Shown here one piece after another: positions 37,486 through 48,366 of a DNA stretch of 64,000 nucleotides; position 1 is the first letter of the stretch, and each line of letters starts with the position of its first letter. The notes under the pieces are model-generated. The model made no database searches. It saw only the letters and a list, made by a program, of their open reading frames with translations, and was not told where the DNA came from. The stretch is from Trichomonas vaginalis G3. Taxonomy: Eukaryota > Parabasalia > Trichomonadida > Trichomonadidae. The position numbers were made by a program, and so were the translations under genes. The DNA is taken from contig NC_067206.1 of the NCBI RefSeq assembly GCF_026262505.1, forward strand, positions 10,226,268 through 10,290,267. Direction: 5' to 3'.

Positions 37486-40400
37486 GATTTAATCCTTGGC
37501 ACCATGATAAACGAAGAATCGAACAATATCAGTCAATTTCGCTTTGGTAGCAATAGAGAGGGGACATTCATTAGTATCTAAATAATTTGATAAAACATTG
37601 ATAAATATGAAAAGAAAGATAATTGTCTAAAACAATGATAGATATAAATAGAAGCAGAATTACACAAAAAGAAAAAGAATAGCATTGAACAATGATAGAT
37701 TTGATAATAAAGTGAATTATCGTCTAAGGTAATGATAGATATGAAGTTAAAGAGAATTTTATTAAGCAATAATATATATGAAATGATAAAGAATATCAAT
37801 ATGAAATGATAAATTTGAGTAAAAATAGTATTTCATAAATGAATGATGAATATAAAAAATAAAGAGAATTAAATATAACAATGATAGAAATGAAAAAAAA
37901 TTGGATGTCATGAAAAAGAATGAGAATTTCATCAAACAATGATGGATATGAGAAGAATGATAACTGTTTAAGACAATGATTGATATAAATTGAAACGGAA
38001 TTATATAAAAGAATGATTGACATAGAAAGAAAGAGGATTGCATAAAACAAAGATAGATATGAAAATAAATAGAATATTATAATTGAATGATAGATGTTGA
38101 AAGAAATAGAATTAAATAAGACAATGATCAATGTAAAGTGAAAAAAAATCCAATGAAATATAGATAGGTCTCATATAAAAATGATAAACATGAAACGAAA
38201 GAAGATTCCATAATAGAATAATGAACATGCATTAAAGAAGAATTTTATCAAACAATGAAAAACATAAAAAGAAAGATTATGTAATAAAATTATGATCAAT
38301 ATAAAATTAAAGAGAATTTTATAATGCAATGATTGACATGGAATGCAAAAGAATTTCATTTAACATTGAATAACGTGAAAAGAATGAGAATTATCTAAAG
38401 GATTGATAGATATTTAATAAAAGAAAATTTCCTAAACCAATGAATAACATAAAAAGAAAGAGATCTCTATAAGCCAATAAAAGATATAGAAATAGAAAGA
38501 ATGTAATGAAACAATGTTTGACATAAAATGTAAGAGAATTCTATTTAAAAATGATAAATATGAAAAGAAAGAGAATCCAATAAAAGAATAATAGACATGG
38601 GAAGAAAAAGAATTAAATATAACAATGATAAATATATAAATAAAGCGAATATAATTTAACATTGATAAATATGAAATGAAAGATAATCCAATAAAAGAAT
38701 GATAGATTTGAGAACAAAATGAATTCGATAAAATGAAAGAGAATACGATAAAATAATGATAAATATTAAAAGAAATAGAAAAAGATTCATTTTGATATCT
38801 GCACCATGTTCAACTAGGAATTTGACAGTGTCGATAGAGTTCTTTTTGATTGCCAGACTAAGAGGACATTCATAATTATCAAAAGAATCCAATAAAACAA
38901 AGAATGATATGAAAAGAAGCATAATTCCATAAAACTTTGATAAATATGCAAAGAAATAGAATTACATCATAAAATGGAAGACTTGAGAAGAATAAGAATG
39001 CCATAAAACAATGATGTATTTGAGAATAAAGAGAATTATCTAAAACAACAATTGATATGAAAATAAACAAAATTATCTAAAGTAATAAAAGATATGAAAT
39101 GAAAGTGAACTTTAAAATAGAATGATAAACACATGAAAAAAGTGAACGTTATAAAAGAATGATAGACATGGAAGGAAAGATAATATACTTTAATAATAAT
39201 AAATATGAAAAGAAAGATAATTCCATAAAGTAATGATAAAAACAAATATAAATAGGATGCGATAAAATAACAATTGATATGAAAATAAAAAGAATTATGT
39301 GAAGCAAAGATTGATATGGAAAGTAATAGAATTACGTAAAATAATGTGAGATATGAAAAGATAGAGAATTAAATAAAAATATAATAGACATTTAATGATG
39401 CAAAATCCTATTTAACAATGATTGAAATGATTTGAAGTCGAATTTTTTGAATGAATGATAGACATGATATGAAGTTGAATTCCATTGAAAAATGATATAT
39501 TTGAGGAGATGCAAAATATTATTAAACGATGAAAGACATTATATGAAGTTGAATTCCATGAAAAAATTGTAAATGTAAAAAGAAATGAAATTCTAAAAAA
39601 GAATGATGAATATGAAAAGAAAGCTAATCCAATAAAATAATAATGAATATGAAAAGAAAAAGAACCATCTTAAATAATGAAAGATACTAAAAGAAAGAGA
39701 ATTACCTGAAACAATGATAGATATGAATAGAAGATACATTAAATATAAGAATGAAAGATGTGAAAATAAAGTGAATATTATGAAACAATGATAGATTTGA
39801 AAAGAAAAAAGAATTACATAAAACAAATATTAACGTAAAAAGAAAGAGGATTCTATAAAAATAAAGAGAATTGTATAAAAAAATGACGAACATGAAAGGA
39901 AGGATAATCCAATAAAAGAATGATAGATTTAAGAATAAAATGAATGCGATAAAATGAAATAGAACACGATGAAATAATGATAAATATTAAAAGAAATAGA
40001 ATAAGTTTTATATTGACATCTGCTCCATGTTCAACTAAGAATTTAACAATATCAATTGACAATTGTTTCAAGGCAATACCTAGTGGACAATCACTAATTT
40101 AAAATGATTTTCAAGAACCATTGATAGACATAAATTGAAATAGAATTTCATAAAACAATGTATGATATAAAGAGAATGATAACTCCATAATACAACGATT
40201 GGTGTGAATAGAAATAGAATTTCATGGAAGCATGATAAATATGAAAAGACAGAGAATTTCATAAAATTATTTATAATATGATAAGAATGTAAATTTCATT
40301 TAACAATGATAGATATGATAATAAAATGAACTCTATAAAATAACACTAAACATATAGAGCAAGGAGTGGGGGACAAACTCGCCCATTGTCACTTTTTCGT

Positions 40401-40575
40401 TAACCTTAAACTTGTAATTTTCATTATTTTTAATTAACCTTACTTCTTTCCCAATTCCTGATTTATTTTATTCACTTACTATTAAAAGTCACATTTTAAT
40501 AAAATATAATAATTTATTTATAGCATTTTTTACTATACTGTAATAAAAAATTAATTATAATAAATTAAATGTTTA

Positions 40576-40983
40576 TTAAATCAAATGTTTTCTTTGCAAT
40601 AATATTTTTAATGTTGAGTAAACAATGTTGGGATCAAGTGTATCATTTTTCAGACCTTTCTGAACAGCTTCAAGCATACTGATGCATTCGACTTTTTTAA
40701 ATTGTGTCATTTCTTCGAAATCTCTTGTGACTTTTTTGATAACTTTAACACTTCTCTCTGAATCCAGACCTTTAATTTGCAACTTAATCAGGAATGAAGG
40801 AACAACACTGGAATATAACTCGATGACAAGTTCATCGAGTCGAAGATTTGGTTGTACACCACTTGTATGTGCCGGATACCATTGTGTCAAATTTTTTCTG
40901 AAATTAACTTTAAAAGTACTAAGTAAGATCATGAGATATAGCAATATATGTTTAAACCAACTTATATTTTGGTTGTACACCAC
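40576..40983 (-). pseudogene. Mo25-like gene fragment inside MULE-like element
   Basis: Minus-strand frame of 135 codons. The stretch DELVIELYSSVVPSFLIKLQ and the helices after it line up with the conserved ELYxSGLLxxLIxxLxxxxFExKK part near the N-terminus of Mo25/CAB39 proteins, which are ARM-type scaffolds for STE20-family kinases. Only about 100 of about 340 residues are present, and the beginning of the frame (MVYNQNISWFKHILLYLMIL) comes from the repeat array. It is a captured fragment, not a working gene. Confidence 0.55.
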
Positions 40984-41175
40984 TTGTATGTGCCGGATAC
41001 CATTGTGTCAAATTTTTTCTGAAATTAACTTTAAAAGTACTAAGTAAGATCATGAGATATAGCAATATATGTTTAAACCAACTTATATTTTGGTTGTACA
41101 CCACTTGTATGTGCCGGATACCATTGTGTCAAATTTTTTCTGAAATTAACTTTAAAAGTACTAAGTAAGATCATT
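40850..41175. repeat. 121-bp tandem repeat, 2.7 copies
   Basis: Units beginning GGTTGTACACCACTTGTATG start at 40850, 40971 and 41092, a spacing of 121 bases with almost no differences; the last copy is partial. Part of each unit is the 5' end of the captured Mo25-like fragment, so the amplification happened after capture. Confidence 0.92.
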
Positions 41176-41563
41176 TATTTTTGCATAATATAATGCCAAT
41201 ATGGTTTCTTTTGATTTTATTTCATTTATAAGCAAATCAGATTTACCCAAAAACTCCACTCCATAAGCGTTCATTTGCTAAATTAAAAAGTGACAATGGG
41301 CTAGTCTGTCCCTTTCTCATAGAGCAAGAGAATCCAATTAAAAGATAATTGTTATGAGAAGAAAGAGAATTTGATAAAGCAATAAATGATATGAATATAA
41401 GGGCAATTTCATAAAACATTGTTAAATATGGAAAGATAGAGAAGAACTTTCATGTTAACATCTGCACCATATTCAACTAAGATTCTAACAATATCAATGG
41501 ATTTCTCTTTGATAGCAAGAGTGAGTGGGCATTTATTAATATAAAAAGAATTTCATAAAGCAA

Positions 41564-41690
41564 AGTAGTAGGATATGATGGGTTATGTGACATTTTTTGT
41601 AAACGTAAGAATTCATACAATATTGAACGATTTTGTATCATTATTTTTAACATTAATTTTAAACATAATTTATTTTTTATTCTTACATAA
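41564..41690 (+). repeat. left terminal repeat and first promoter of Maverick 3
   Basis: The first about 80 bases follow the Maverick 2 terminal repeat with scattered differences (AGTAGTAGG, GTGACATTTTTTGTAAACG, ATTCATACAATATTGAACGA). The last 18 bases (41673-41690, TTTTTTATTCTTACATAA) directly precede the first ATG and recur before the POLB starts at 44759 and 62067, so they probably contain the transcription start element. Confidence 0.75.
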
Positions 41691-41990
41691 ATGACCCAAC
41701 AAGTAAAACCAGATAAAATAGATTATCGAATTTTAGAGGATGGTGTTCCTGTTTATATTCAAAGATTTAAAGGGAAGCAATATTATAGAATTCTTAATCC
41801 TGAATACATAAAACATTTATTTAAAAAGGAAGACTGTGAATTATTAAACGTTAATGAATATGAAACCAATAAATCAAAATTGAAATATAAATATATTGGA
41901 AGTGATGAAAGATGTAAAGATAAAAATAAAGTTTATACAGTTTCATATAATGAATGGAAAACCAATAAGATAAGAAAACATTTAGGAGAT
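41691..41990 (+). CDS. unknown Maverick 3 protein, first part; gene cut by Maverick 2
   Basis: Begins MTQQVKPDKIDYRILEDGVP; about 100 codons to the insertion point, where the target duplication GGAGAT (41985-41990) lies. The remainder of the gene continues beyond Maverick 2 at 60706-60791. It is a small basic alpha/beta protein with no recognised domain. The reading frame runs a little into the terminal repeat of Maverick 2, which is not part of the gene. Confidence 0.6.
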
Positions 41991-42273
41991 AGTAGTAGGT
42001 ATGACGGGTTTTGTGACTTTTTTTGTAAACGTAAGAATTCATACAATATCGAGCGATTTTGTATCATTTTTTTTAACATATGAAGTAAAAAATGTATGAT
42101 TCTTACGGTTTTTATTCTTACGTTTTTGAATAAATCAAGATTTAAAAAATTTTCAAAATTGTAAGACATTTACACTCAACCCATACATAATGAAATAAAA
42201 AATAAATTTTTTTAAAAATTCATGTCTTACATTTTTGAATAATTTATTTTTTTAATTTGTATGAAAATGAGTG
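41991..42273. repeat. left terminal inverted repeat of Maverick 2
   Basis: 283 bases, identical by eye to the reverse complement of 60423-60705. The inner edge includes the start codons (ATGAAAATGAGTG) of the terminal gene. Confidence 0.95.
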
Positions 42274-44678
42274 TCAAGACTAACGACGTTAAAAAATTGG
42301 GATTCACAAATGAGGAAATAAAGGATATATTAGAGGAAGCGGGTTATGAGGTTAGTAAATATTATAGGGTGTCCAAAGGTGCGTTTAGCACAGCGCTCTA
42401 TATGAGACTATTAAAGGAGATATATGCTGATTATAAATATATAATAAAAAATATGAATATATGTATATGATGAGTATGTTGTATTTTGGCGCCATGCCGG
42501 TATATAAAATGAATTTTGAGACAAGAGGCGGTTTCGCGGGAAATTTTGGCGGGATTTTTTTCATTTTTTTAATGAATCATAAAGAAAACATCCTCGCTCT
42601 TGCAAAAAAATGCAAAGACTGTAAAAAAATCTACGAGACATTGGTAAAATGCTTCGGTATGGATGCTCTAGCTATTCCACTGTAACGTATCATGTTAGGA
42701 TGTATCACTTCATGAACAAAAAGGCGCCCATCATAAAAATTGACAAAAAATCGCCGGATCAAAGAAAAATCAAAGCAATTCTTCAAGTGCTAGATGAAGA
42801 CCCAAGAGCATCACTCAGAAGGATAGAGGAGATGACAAAGATACCACGTACAACAGTCAGTTATTATCTGCACAATTATTTGAACTACAAACTAGCGTAT
42901 ACACGTTGGGTTCCGCACAACCTTAATTCAGTTCAAAAAAAATCTAGAGTCCAATCTTCGAAAGAGCTCCTCTCTATATTGGGTGCGTATCAATCCAAGA
43001 AGTTTCGCTTTTTAGTAACAGGGGACGAGTCTTGGTTTCAATATGCAACAGAAGCCAAAATCATGTGGATCCCGAAGGATGAAAATCCGCAAACATTCCC
43101 GAAGAAAAAAATTGACACACCAATGATGATGTTGTCGGTTTTTTGGGGCGTGAATGGCATCATCGCAATTGATATTCTTCAAAAACCTAATACGATGAAT
43201 GCTCAGTATCTAATTGACAATGTTCTTACTCAAATTATCAATTCTGATGAGTTTGAGAAATCCAAACAACAAAAACAAAAGTTTGCAATTCATTTTGATA
43301 ATTCAAGAGTTCACAAAAGTCATAAGGTAATGAATTACTTGGTGGAAAACAATGTCAAAGTTGTTCCAAACCCAATTTATTCACCTGATATTGCACCCTC
43401 TGACTTTTATTTATTCGGCACGCTAAAAAAGAGAGCTGAAGGACGCGAATTCGCGAGTCCAGATGATCTTGAAAATTTTGTAAGAGAGCAATTTGAGCAA
43501 TTTTCTCATGATGATTTAAAGCGTGTCTTTCAAGCCTGGATCGATCGCTGCGAACGCGTGATTGAATCCAATGGTGATTATATTTAAATAAACTTTATAT
43601 ATATGTAACTTGTTTATTTCTATTCGCAGTATTCAGGTTTGTGCTAAACACACCTTTGGACACCCTATATTTAAGAAATTGTCAAAAATTCGCGGAGTTT
43701 TTAAATGAGTTTGATTATGATGGAAAAATGAATAAAGATGATGTTATAAATTTCTTATATCCCACATCTGAAGAAGAAAAACCTAAAGAACCTGATGTTT
43801 TCCCTGAATATTATGAAGAACGGATTAAAGATGATGAATATGATGAAATTGAAAGACTGGAAAAAATAAGAGATGAAATAGATGAAAAAATTAAGGAATT
43901 AAGAGAAGTTGAAAAATATAATGAAAATGAAGTAGAGGGTTTAATGAATATCCCAGCTTCAGAATCAGCAGTTCAGAAATCTCATGAAGAAAGATATAAA
44001 AATTATGTCTCAGAATCAACACAAAATTTATTAGATGGTGAAATAGACGAAACACTTTCAGAAGAAGGTACTAAATTTATTCGTAAACATAAGTTACAAT
44101 TTATTGATAATGAAGAATACCCCTGTATCCTACTTTCACCTCCTCTTGATTCTGAAAAATTCAAAAAAGCACTGAAAAATGTAACATATGCAACAAATAC
44201 AATTAAGAAAGAAGACCATGATATTTACACAAATTATTATTTAAATAAATGTACAGGTGTTGATAAAGTTTTTGATTTGTTAGATAAAATATCAAAAGAA
44301 ACAATTGGTACATATAAAATTTTATGCGATTGTGGTTTCATTATTGAAGATACCAATAATGTTTCATATGAAAGAACAGCACCGAAGGAAGACGAAGTTG
44401 AAAGGTCTATACCATTCGTTATTAAGAACATAAAAGATATGAAAACTTATAAACATTATATTTATTCATTTATTTCAGAAAAAATGGAAGCAACCCATAA
44501 AACATCATCTCATCATTTTATAGCTATTCATACATTCCTTTTCAAAGTTGTGAAATTAAATAAGACAGGAATTAGATTTAATGTATCAGGGTACGCATTC
44601 TTGAGTAAATTAAAATGTATTCGTCACGTCGCAGATGATAAAAATTTATGTGTTCTTAATTCATTTTATGGACTTTAG
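42261..44678 (+). CDS. conserved Maverick 2 gene upstream of POLB, split by mariner
   Basis: It starts in the terminal repeat (MKMSVKTNDVKKLGFTNEEI) and is interrupted by the mariner at 42365-43667. The main part after the mariner is about 95% identical to the intact homologue at 60856-61992. Features are an acidic coiled coil (EIERLEKIRDEIDEKIKELR), the motif NIPASESAVQKSHEERYKNY and a folded C-terminal half ending DDKNLCVLNSFYGL. Its order and a faint likeness suggest that it corresponds to the N-terminal region of Maverick 1 POLB encoded as a separate gene. Confidence 0.7.
42365..43667 (+). mobile_element. mariner (Tc1/mariner) element
   Basis: It is 1,303 bp, with 28-bp inverted ends beginning TAGGGTGTCCAAAGGTG and differing at about one position, flanked by TA target duplications. 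The length and ends fit the mariner family known from T. vaginalis (Tvmar1), as I remember it. It is inserted in the first gene of Maverick 2. Confidence 0.93.
42649..43587 (+). CDS. mariner transposase
   Basis: Open frame of 312 residues. The catalytic core is visible: VTGDESWF (first Asp), HFDNSRVHKSHK (second Asp), and YSPDIAPSDFYLFGTLKK (third Asp), matching the D,D34D mariner pattern. A helix-turn-helix segment (PRASLRRIEEMTKIPRTTVS) lies at about 50-75. Just upstream, in another frame (42572-42685), MNHKENILALAKKCKDCKKI reads like the first DNA-binding helices of a mariner transposase, so the N-terminus seems out of frame by one base around 42665 and this copy is probably inactive. Confidence 0.9.
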   Translation: MLRYGCSSYSTVTYHVRMYHFMNKKAPIIKIDKKSPDQRKIKAILQVLDEDPRASLRRIEEMTKIPRTTVSYYLHNYLNYKLAYTRWVPHNLNSVQKKSRVQSSKELLSILGAYQSKKFRFLVTGDESWFQYATEAKIMWIPKDENPQTFPKKKIDTPMMMLSVFWGVNGIIAIDILQKPNTMNAQYLIDNVLTQIINSDEFEKSKQQKQKFAIHFDNSRVHKSHKVMNYLVENNVKVVPNPIYSPDIAPSDFYLFGTLKKRAEGREFASPDDLENFVREQFEQFSHDDLKRVFQAWIDRCERVIESNGDYI

Positions 44679-44683
44679 CCCTG

Positions 44684-44696
44684 GACTCTCTGAGTC
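44684..44696 (+). other. short hairpin at gene end
   Basis: GACTC, loop TCT, GAGTC: a perfect 5-base stem directly behind the stop of the conserved gene. The same sequence stands at 61998-62010 in Maverick 3. GGACTTTA occurs on both sides (44671 and 44699). It may be a 3' RNA signal or a small mobile palindrome. Confidence 0.7.
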
Positions 44697-44758
44697 TCGG
44701 ACTTTAAAAAAAATAAACTTTATTTTTATTTATTTTTTAATTTTTTATTCTTACATAA

Positions 44759-47700
44759 ATGAACAAAAACGGAACAGCTAAAATGAATGATAATCAAATT
44801 AGAGCAGAAGGTAGAAGGTTATTTAAACGCTTCTATAACATTCCTGATGGTGTTAATCCTAAAACTCGTAGAAGTTATTTAAACGAAGCAATAGATGCAT
44901 ATGAAGGGTTTGCCATTTCATCAGAAAGTGAGAGGTTAGCAAGAATGTTAAACGTTAATATTGATTTTTATTATTGTGATCCTCAACCAGAAGACGTAGA
45001 CATAAATAAGGTAGACTTTCCATTAGTGGAATCAATAATGATAGATCCAGAATTTGAAACAGTAAATATTTTATTAACACAGAGTCCATGTGGAAAACTT
45101 CACGCTGACAGAATTACAGACGTTGAAGCACTCACAGGATATAAAGTTTGCCCCTTTTGCAAAGAAGAAGTATATTCTATCCGTGATGATCCAGAAAGGA
45201 AAAACCAAAGAAGATTTTTAAAACATTGTGAGAAATGTAAAGAAAATAATGGAAGATTAATTCAAGACGTTCAATTGCAAAACACACAACAACCATATGC
45301 ACCACATATCACGAAACAGAAGATATATCAATGGCTATTAGCACATAATTTGCAGGAATATTATAAACCAACAAGATATTATATTACTTTTGACTTCGAA
45401 ACATTAGAGACTAAAGAAGAACTTCAACTTTCTGAATGTGCAACTTTGAACGCTTACTTAAAACCATTTATGGTATCATCAACTGTCAAAATAAAGCCGC
45501 AAAGCGGCGAGGTCGTAGACCGTGATAAAACATTTACGAGGAATTTTTGCTTAACTTCGAGTGATTCTTTTATTTCTGATTGGATTGAGTTTTTATTTTC
45601 AACCTGTTCATTAGTTGCTAAATCAAATATTGAACAATATGAAGAATTAATGAAGCCGCAAACGGACCAAACGGCGGGGACTTTGTCTCATACATTAAAT
45701 GAGAAACAAAAGGAAGCATTTAAAGAACTTCTAGATGAAGAATTTAATAAAGTGAATATCATAGGTTTTAATTCGGGAAAGTTTGATTTAAATTTAATTC
45801 TTCGTGATTTAAACACTGCAAAATGGAAAATAAAATCAATGCTGGGTTCATCTTCACAATTTAAGCAAATCATTGTAAAGAAAACAAACTGTCCATATGA
45901 ATTAAGATTTATTGACATCAGAAATTATATAGCGGGTGGGACATTAGACCAATTCACTCAAGATTTCGGAAACAATAAATCACGTGTTAAATCCTTTTTC
46001 CCTTATCAATTCATCACGTGGGAAAATTACGAAGAAGAATTATATAAAGTGGAACCATTCACGAAAGATTCATTTTATTCAGCATTAACTCAAGAAACTA
46101 TATCAGATAGTGATTATCAAATATATCTCAATGATGCTAAAAATTTTGAGAATAGATTAGAATATTTTATTCATTATTGCAATAAAGACGTTGAAATTAT
46201 GATTGACCCAATTGATAAAATTATCGAAGAAACATTTGTTTATAAAATTGACATGCTTCATAATCTTTCTTTATCATCGAATGCATCAATGATTCGTTAC
46301 GCGTTAGCATATAAGAACTTCAATCCTAACGAAACATATCCAGAAGAAGAAAATGTGGAATCAAGTTTTGAATTAACGAAAAAGTATTGGAAATATAAAA
46401 TTGAATCATATAAGAAACAAGATGAAAAAGCAGAAAGGGATACTAAAAACAATGTTTCAATGGATGACTATCAATACTATCACGATTTAATCCTTTCATC
46501 TAAATGCAAAATGTGTGGTAAAGCGTTTACATATGCTAATAAACCAACATTGGATAGAATCGATAATGAAAAACCACATACCAAAGAAAATTGTCAGTTA
46601 ATGTGTTGTTATTGCAATGTCGTAAAATCAAATAAAGATGAAGATGTTCAACGTTTAAGAATCAATTTAAGAAATTATGCATTAAAAAATAATTTACCAA
46701 TGACTTTAGATTCAGTTGAAGCTTATCACATTCTCCGTAATGGAATTACTGGTGGTCTATCAAATGTTCAACATCGTGTTAATCTTAAAGGAATCACGCA
46801 CATTAATAAACTTTCATATAATCCAGAAACTAAAACTGTATCAAATGAGGACACCACCAACATTATGACTCATTTCGTTGGAGTTGACTTTAATTCATTA
46901 TATCCTTCATCATTTTCATCTAATCCTCATGATTTCATTCAATATACTGACCATAAAATGTATATGCCGGGAAGATTGAATGGTGTTATCATTTGTGATA
47001 CAGCAACAAAGAAAGCAAAAGCACTGGGAATTATTAAGAAGAAAAATACTTTATTCGTGGCTGAAGTAAAGGGTCACATTGATGAAAAATACATTAATGA
47101 TTACATAAACTTTTTACCAATAATAAGAAACTTAGATATTATCACAGATGAAAAAACAATTGGCAGTTTTATGTATAATTACATGAAATCAAACAATCTA
47201 CCAGTTGACCAGAAACAGAGAAAATTAACTCAGTTAGCATCAACACACAACCAATATCAACCATTTTTTCTTATTATCTTTGGTATCTAATAGACAGATT
47301 TCATTTTATCATTGATGATATTCAATCAATTTTAACATTTACGAAAAACACTTGCTTTAATGAATTTGCGAACGAATTTATGAACGAAAGACAAAAGGCT
47401 GAATTAGAAGGAAATAAAGGAAAAAGTTTATTTTGCAAGATTTCACTTAATGGATCATATGGTTACGATGCAATGAATACACAAAATTACGCAAAGACTA
47501 AAATAATGAATGCACAGAAGGCACGCGTTGCATGTATGTCAAATAAGTTTAAAAACATAAGAGAAATAGGTGAAGATACGTATCAAGTGATGCTTAAAGA
47601 TAGATTTTATAGATGTGATACATGTTTACAAGAGGCATTCTTCACTTTAGATAACGCAAAATACTGGTATTTGGTTTTCATTTATGATTTTATGTATAAA

Positions 47701-48264
47701 TGCATGAATGTTAATCGTTTTCATTTCATTGAAGGTGATACTGATTCATCTTATTGGGCAATCGCTGGCGACCCAAATCTTCCTAACACTCAAGCATTTC
47801 AAGCAATTGTTACTGATAAACAATTTTATGATAAAAACATTTACAAATTCGCACCTTTTGATTTCTTTTGTTTTGATGAGAAATTTAAACCTAAATTAAA
47901 GAATAAAGCTGAAGAAAAAGCACATGAGAAGAAGTTATTGGGTTTAGCAATTGAGAAACAAGGTGATAACATGGTTGCTTTATGCCCCAAGTGTTATACA
48001 TCATTCAACGGTTCAATTGATGGAAGTGATTTTAAAAAGATTGCACAAAAAATGAAAGGAGTTAGTTTACGACAAAATAAACAATTAACACCTAAAAATT
48101 ATTTGGATATAATAAATGATAAAGTGATATTTGATGGTCAGAATATTAATTTACAACTTAAAAATGGGTCAATGACTCGCTTAACAATTGGTAAGACTGC
48201 ATTAACAGGAGCACACACTAAGGCTGTGTGTTGTGAAAATGGATGTTGTATGCCATTTATTTAA
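44759..48264 (+). CDS. POLB: protein-primed family B DNA polymerase with HNH-like insert, about one break
   Basis: Motifs in order: an N-terminal zinc-finger-like Cys/His set (CPFCKEE, then HCEKCKEN), Exo I ITFDFETLETK (about residue 211), Exo II IIGFNSGKFDLNLIL (about 336), an HNH-type module at about 582-627 (CKMCGKAF, TLDRIDNEKPHTKENCQLMC, CYCNVVKSNKD), motif A DFNSLYPSSF (about 710), motif B KISLNGSYGYDAM, and motif C EGDTDSSYW. It would replicate the element. It carries a 27-base in-frame GC-rich insertion (45496-45522) that is absent from the Maverick 3 copy. About one break. Confidence 0.92.
45496..45522 (+). repeat. 27-base twin-hairpin insertion in POLB
   Basis: Stem GCCGC (45496-45500) with GCGGC (45504-45508), loop AAA; two bases GA; stem GGTC (45511-45514) with GACC (45518-45521), loop GTA. 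Maverick 3 has TTAAATGATAAAAC at this place (about 62807) without it. Being 27 bases long it adds nine codons in frame. Confidence 0.85.
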
Positions 48265-48366
48265 TAAAATGCCACAGAAGAGACAAAAGGAACCGTTAAT
48301 GATGTTTTTGATACTATGATTCAAAGAGGTGGGCACCCTTAAAACATTTATTTTATTTTTATATAA

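Larger units (their letters stand above)
40364..41318. mobile_element. MULE-like element (copy B) carrying a host gene piece
   Basis: Left end GAGTGGGGGACAAACTCGCC; right end, read on minus, GAGAAAGGGACAGACTAGCC; both continue CATTGTCACTTTTT. A perfect 10-bp target duplication ATAGAGCAAG lies at 40354-40363 and 41319-41328, in the satellite. The 955-bp element encodes no transposase but contains part of an Mo25-like gene and a 121-bp tandem array, so it resembles a gene-capturing Pack-MULE. The ends match copy A at 7847-8653. Confidence 0.82.
37486..41545 (-). pseudogene. isolated ankyrin-repeat relics
   Basis: Four separated minus-strand stretches each encode about one ankyrin unit: about 37486-37585 (ECPLSIATKAKLTDIVRFFV), 38790-38880 (ECPLSLAIKKNSIDTVKFLV then EHGAD), 40012-40100 (DCPLGIALKQLSIDIVKFLV then EHGAD) and 41455-41545 (KCPLTLAIKEKSIDIVRILV then EYGAD). 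Between them lies satellite. They appear to be the remains of one host ankyrin gene pulled apart by repeat growth. None forms a usable reading frame. Confidence 0.65.
37590..41560. repeat. degenerate satellite of about 38-base units
   Basis: Dozens of diverged copies of a unit like AATGATAGATATGAAAAGAA followed by AGAATTCCATAAAAC. Distances between successive AATGATAGA words are mostly 36-40 bases, some about 58 (for example 37691, 37731, 37769, 37805, 37842, 37880). The array covers about 37590-40340 and resumes after the inserted element at 41330-41450. Minus-strand open stretches of Phe/Ile/Tyr/Ser here are by-products of the repeat. Confidence 0.85.

Noticed and set aside
37578-40262. Many Phe/Ile/Ser/Tyr-rich minus-strand frames resembling membrane proteins
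   Set aside because: They are translations of the degenerate 38-base satellite; composition comes from the A-rich plus strand.
41564-41650. A third, solo Maverick end beside Maverick 2
   Set aside because: It is explained as the left end of Maverick 3, because the gene behind it continues beyond Maverick 2 at 60706.
46440-46690. Intein or intron in POLB around the HNH module
   Set aside because: No splicing blocks (no Cys/Ser junction and HN-C/S/T end) are seen around it, and the frame reads through as polymerase sequence; it looks like a domain insertion.
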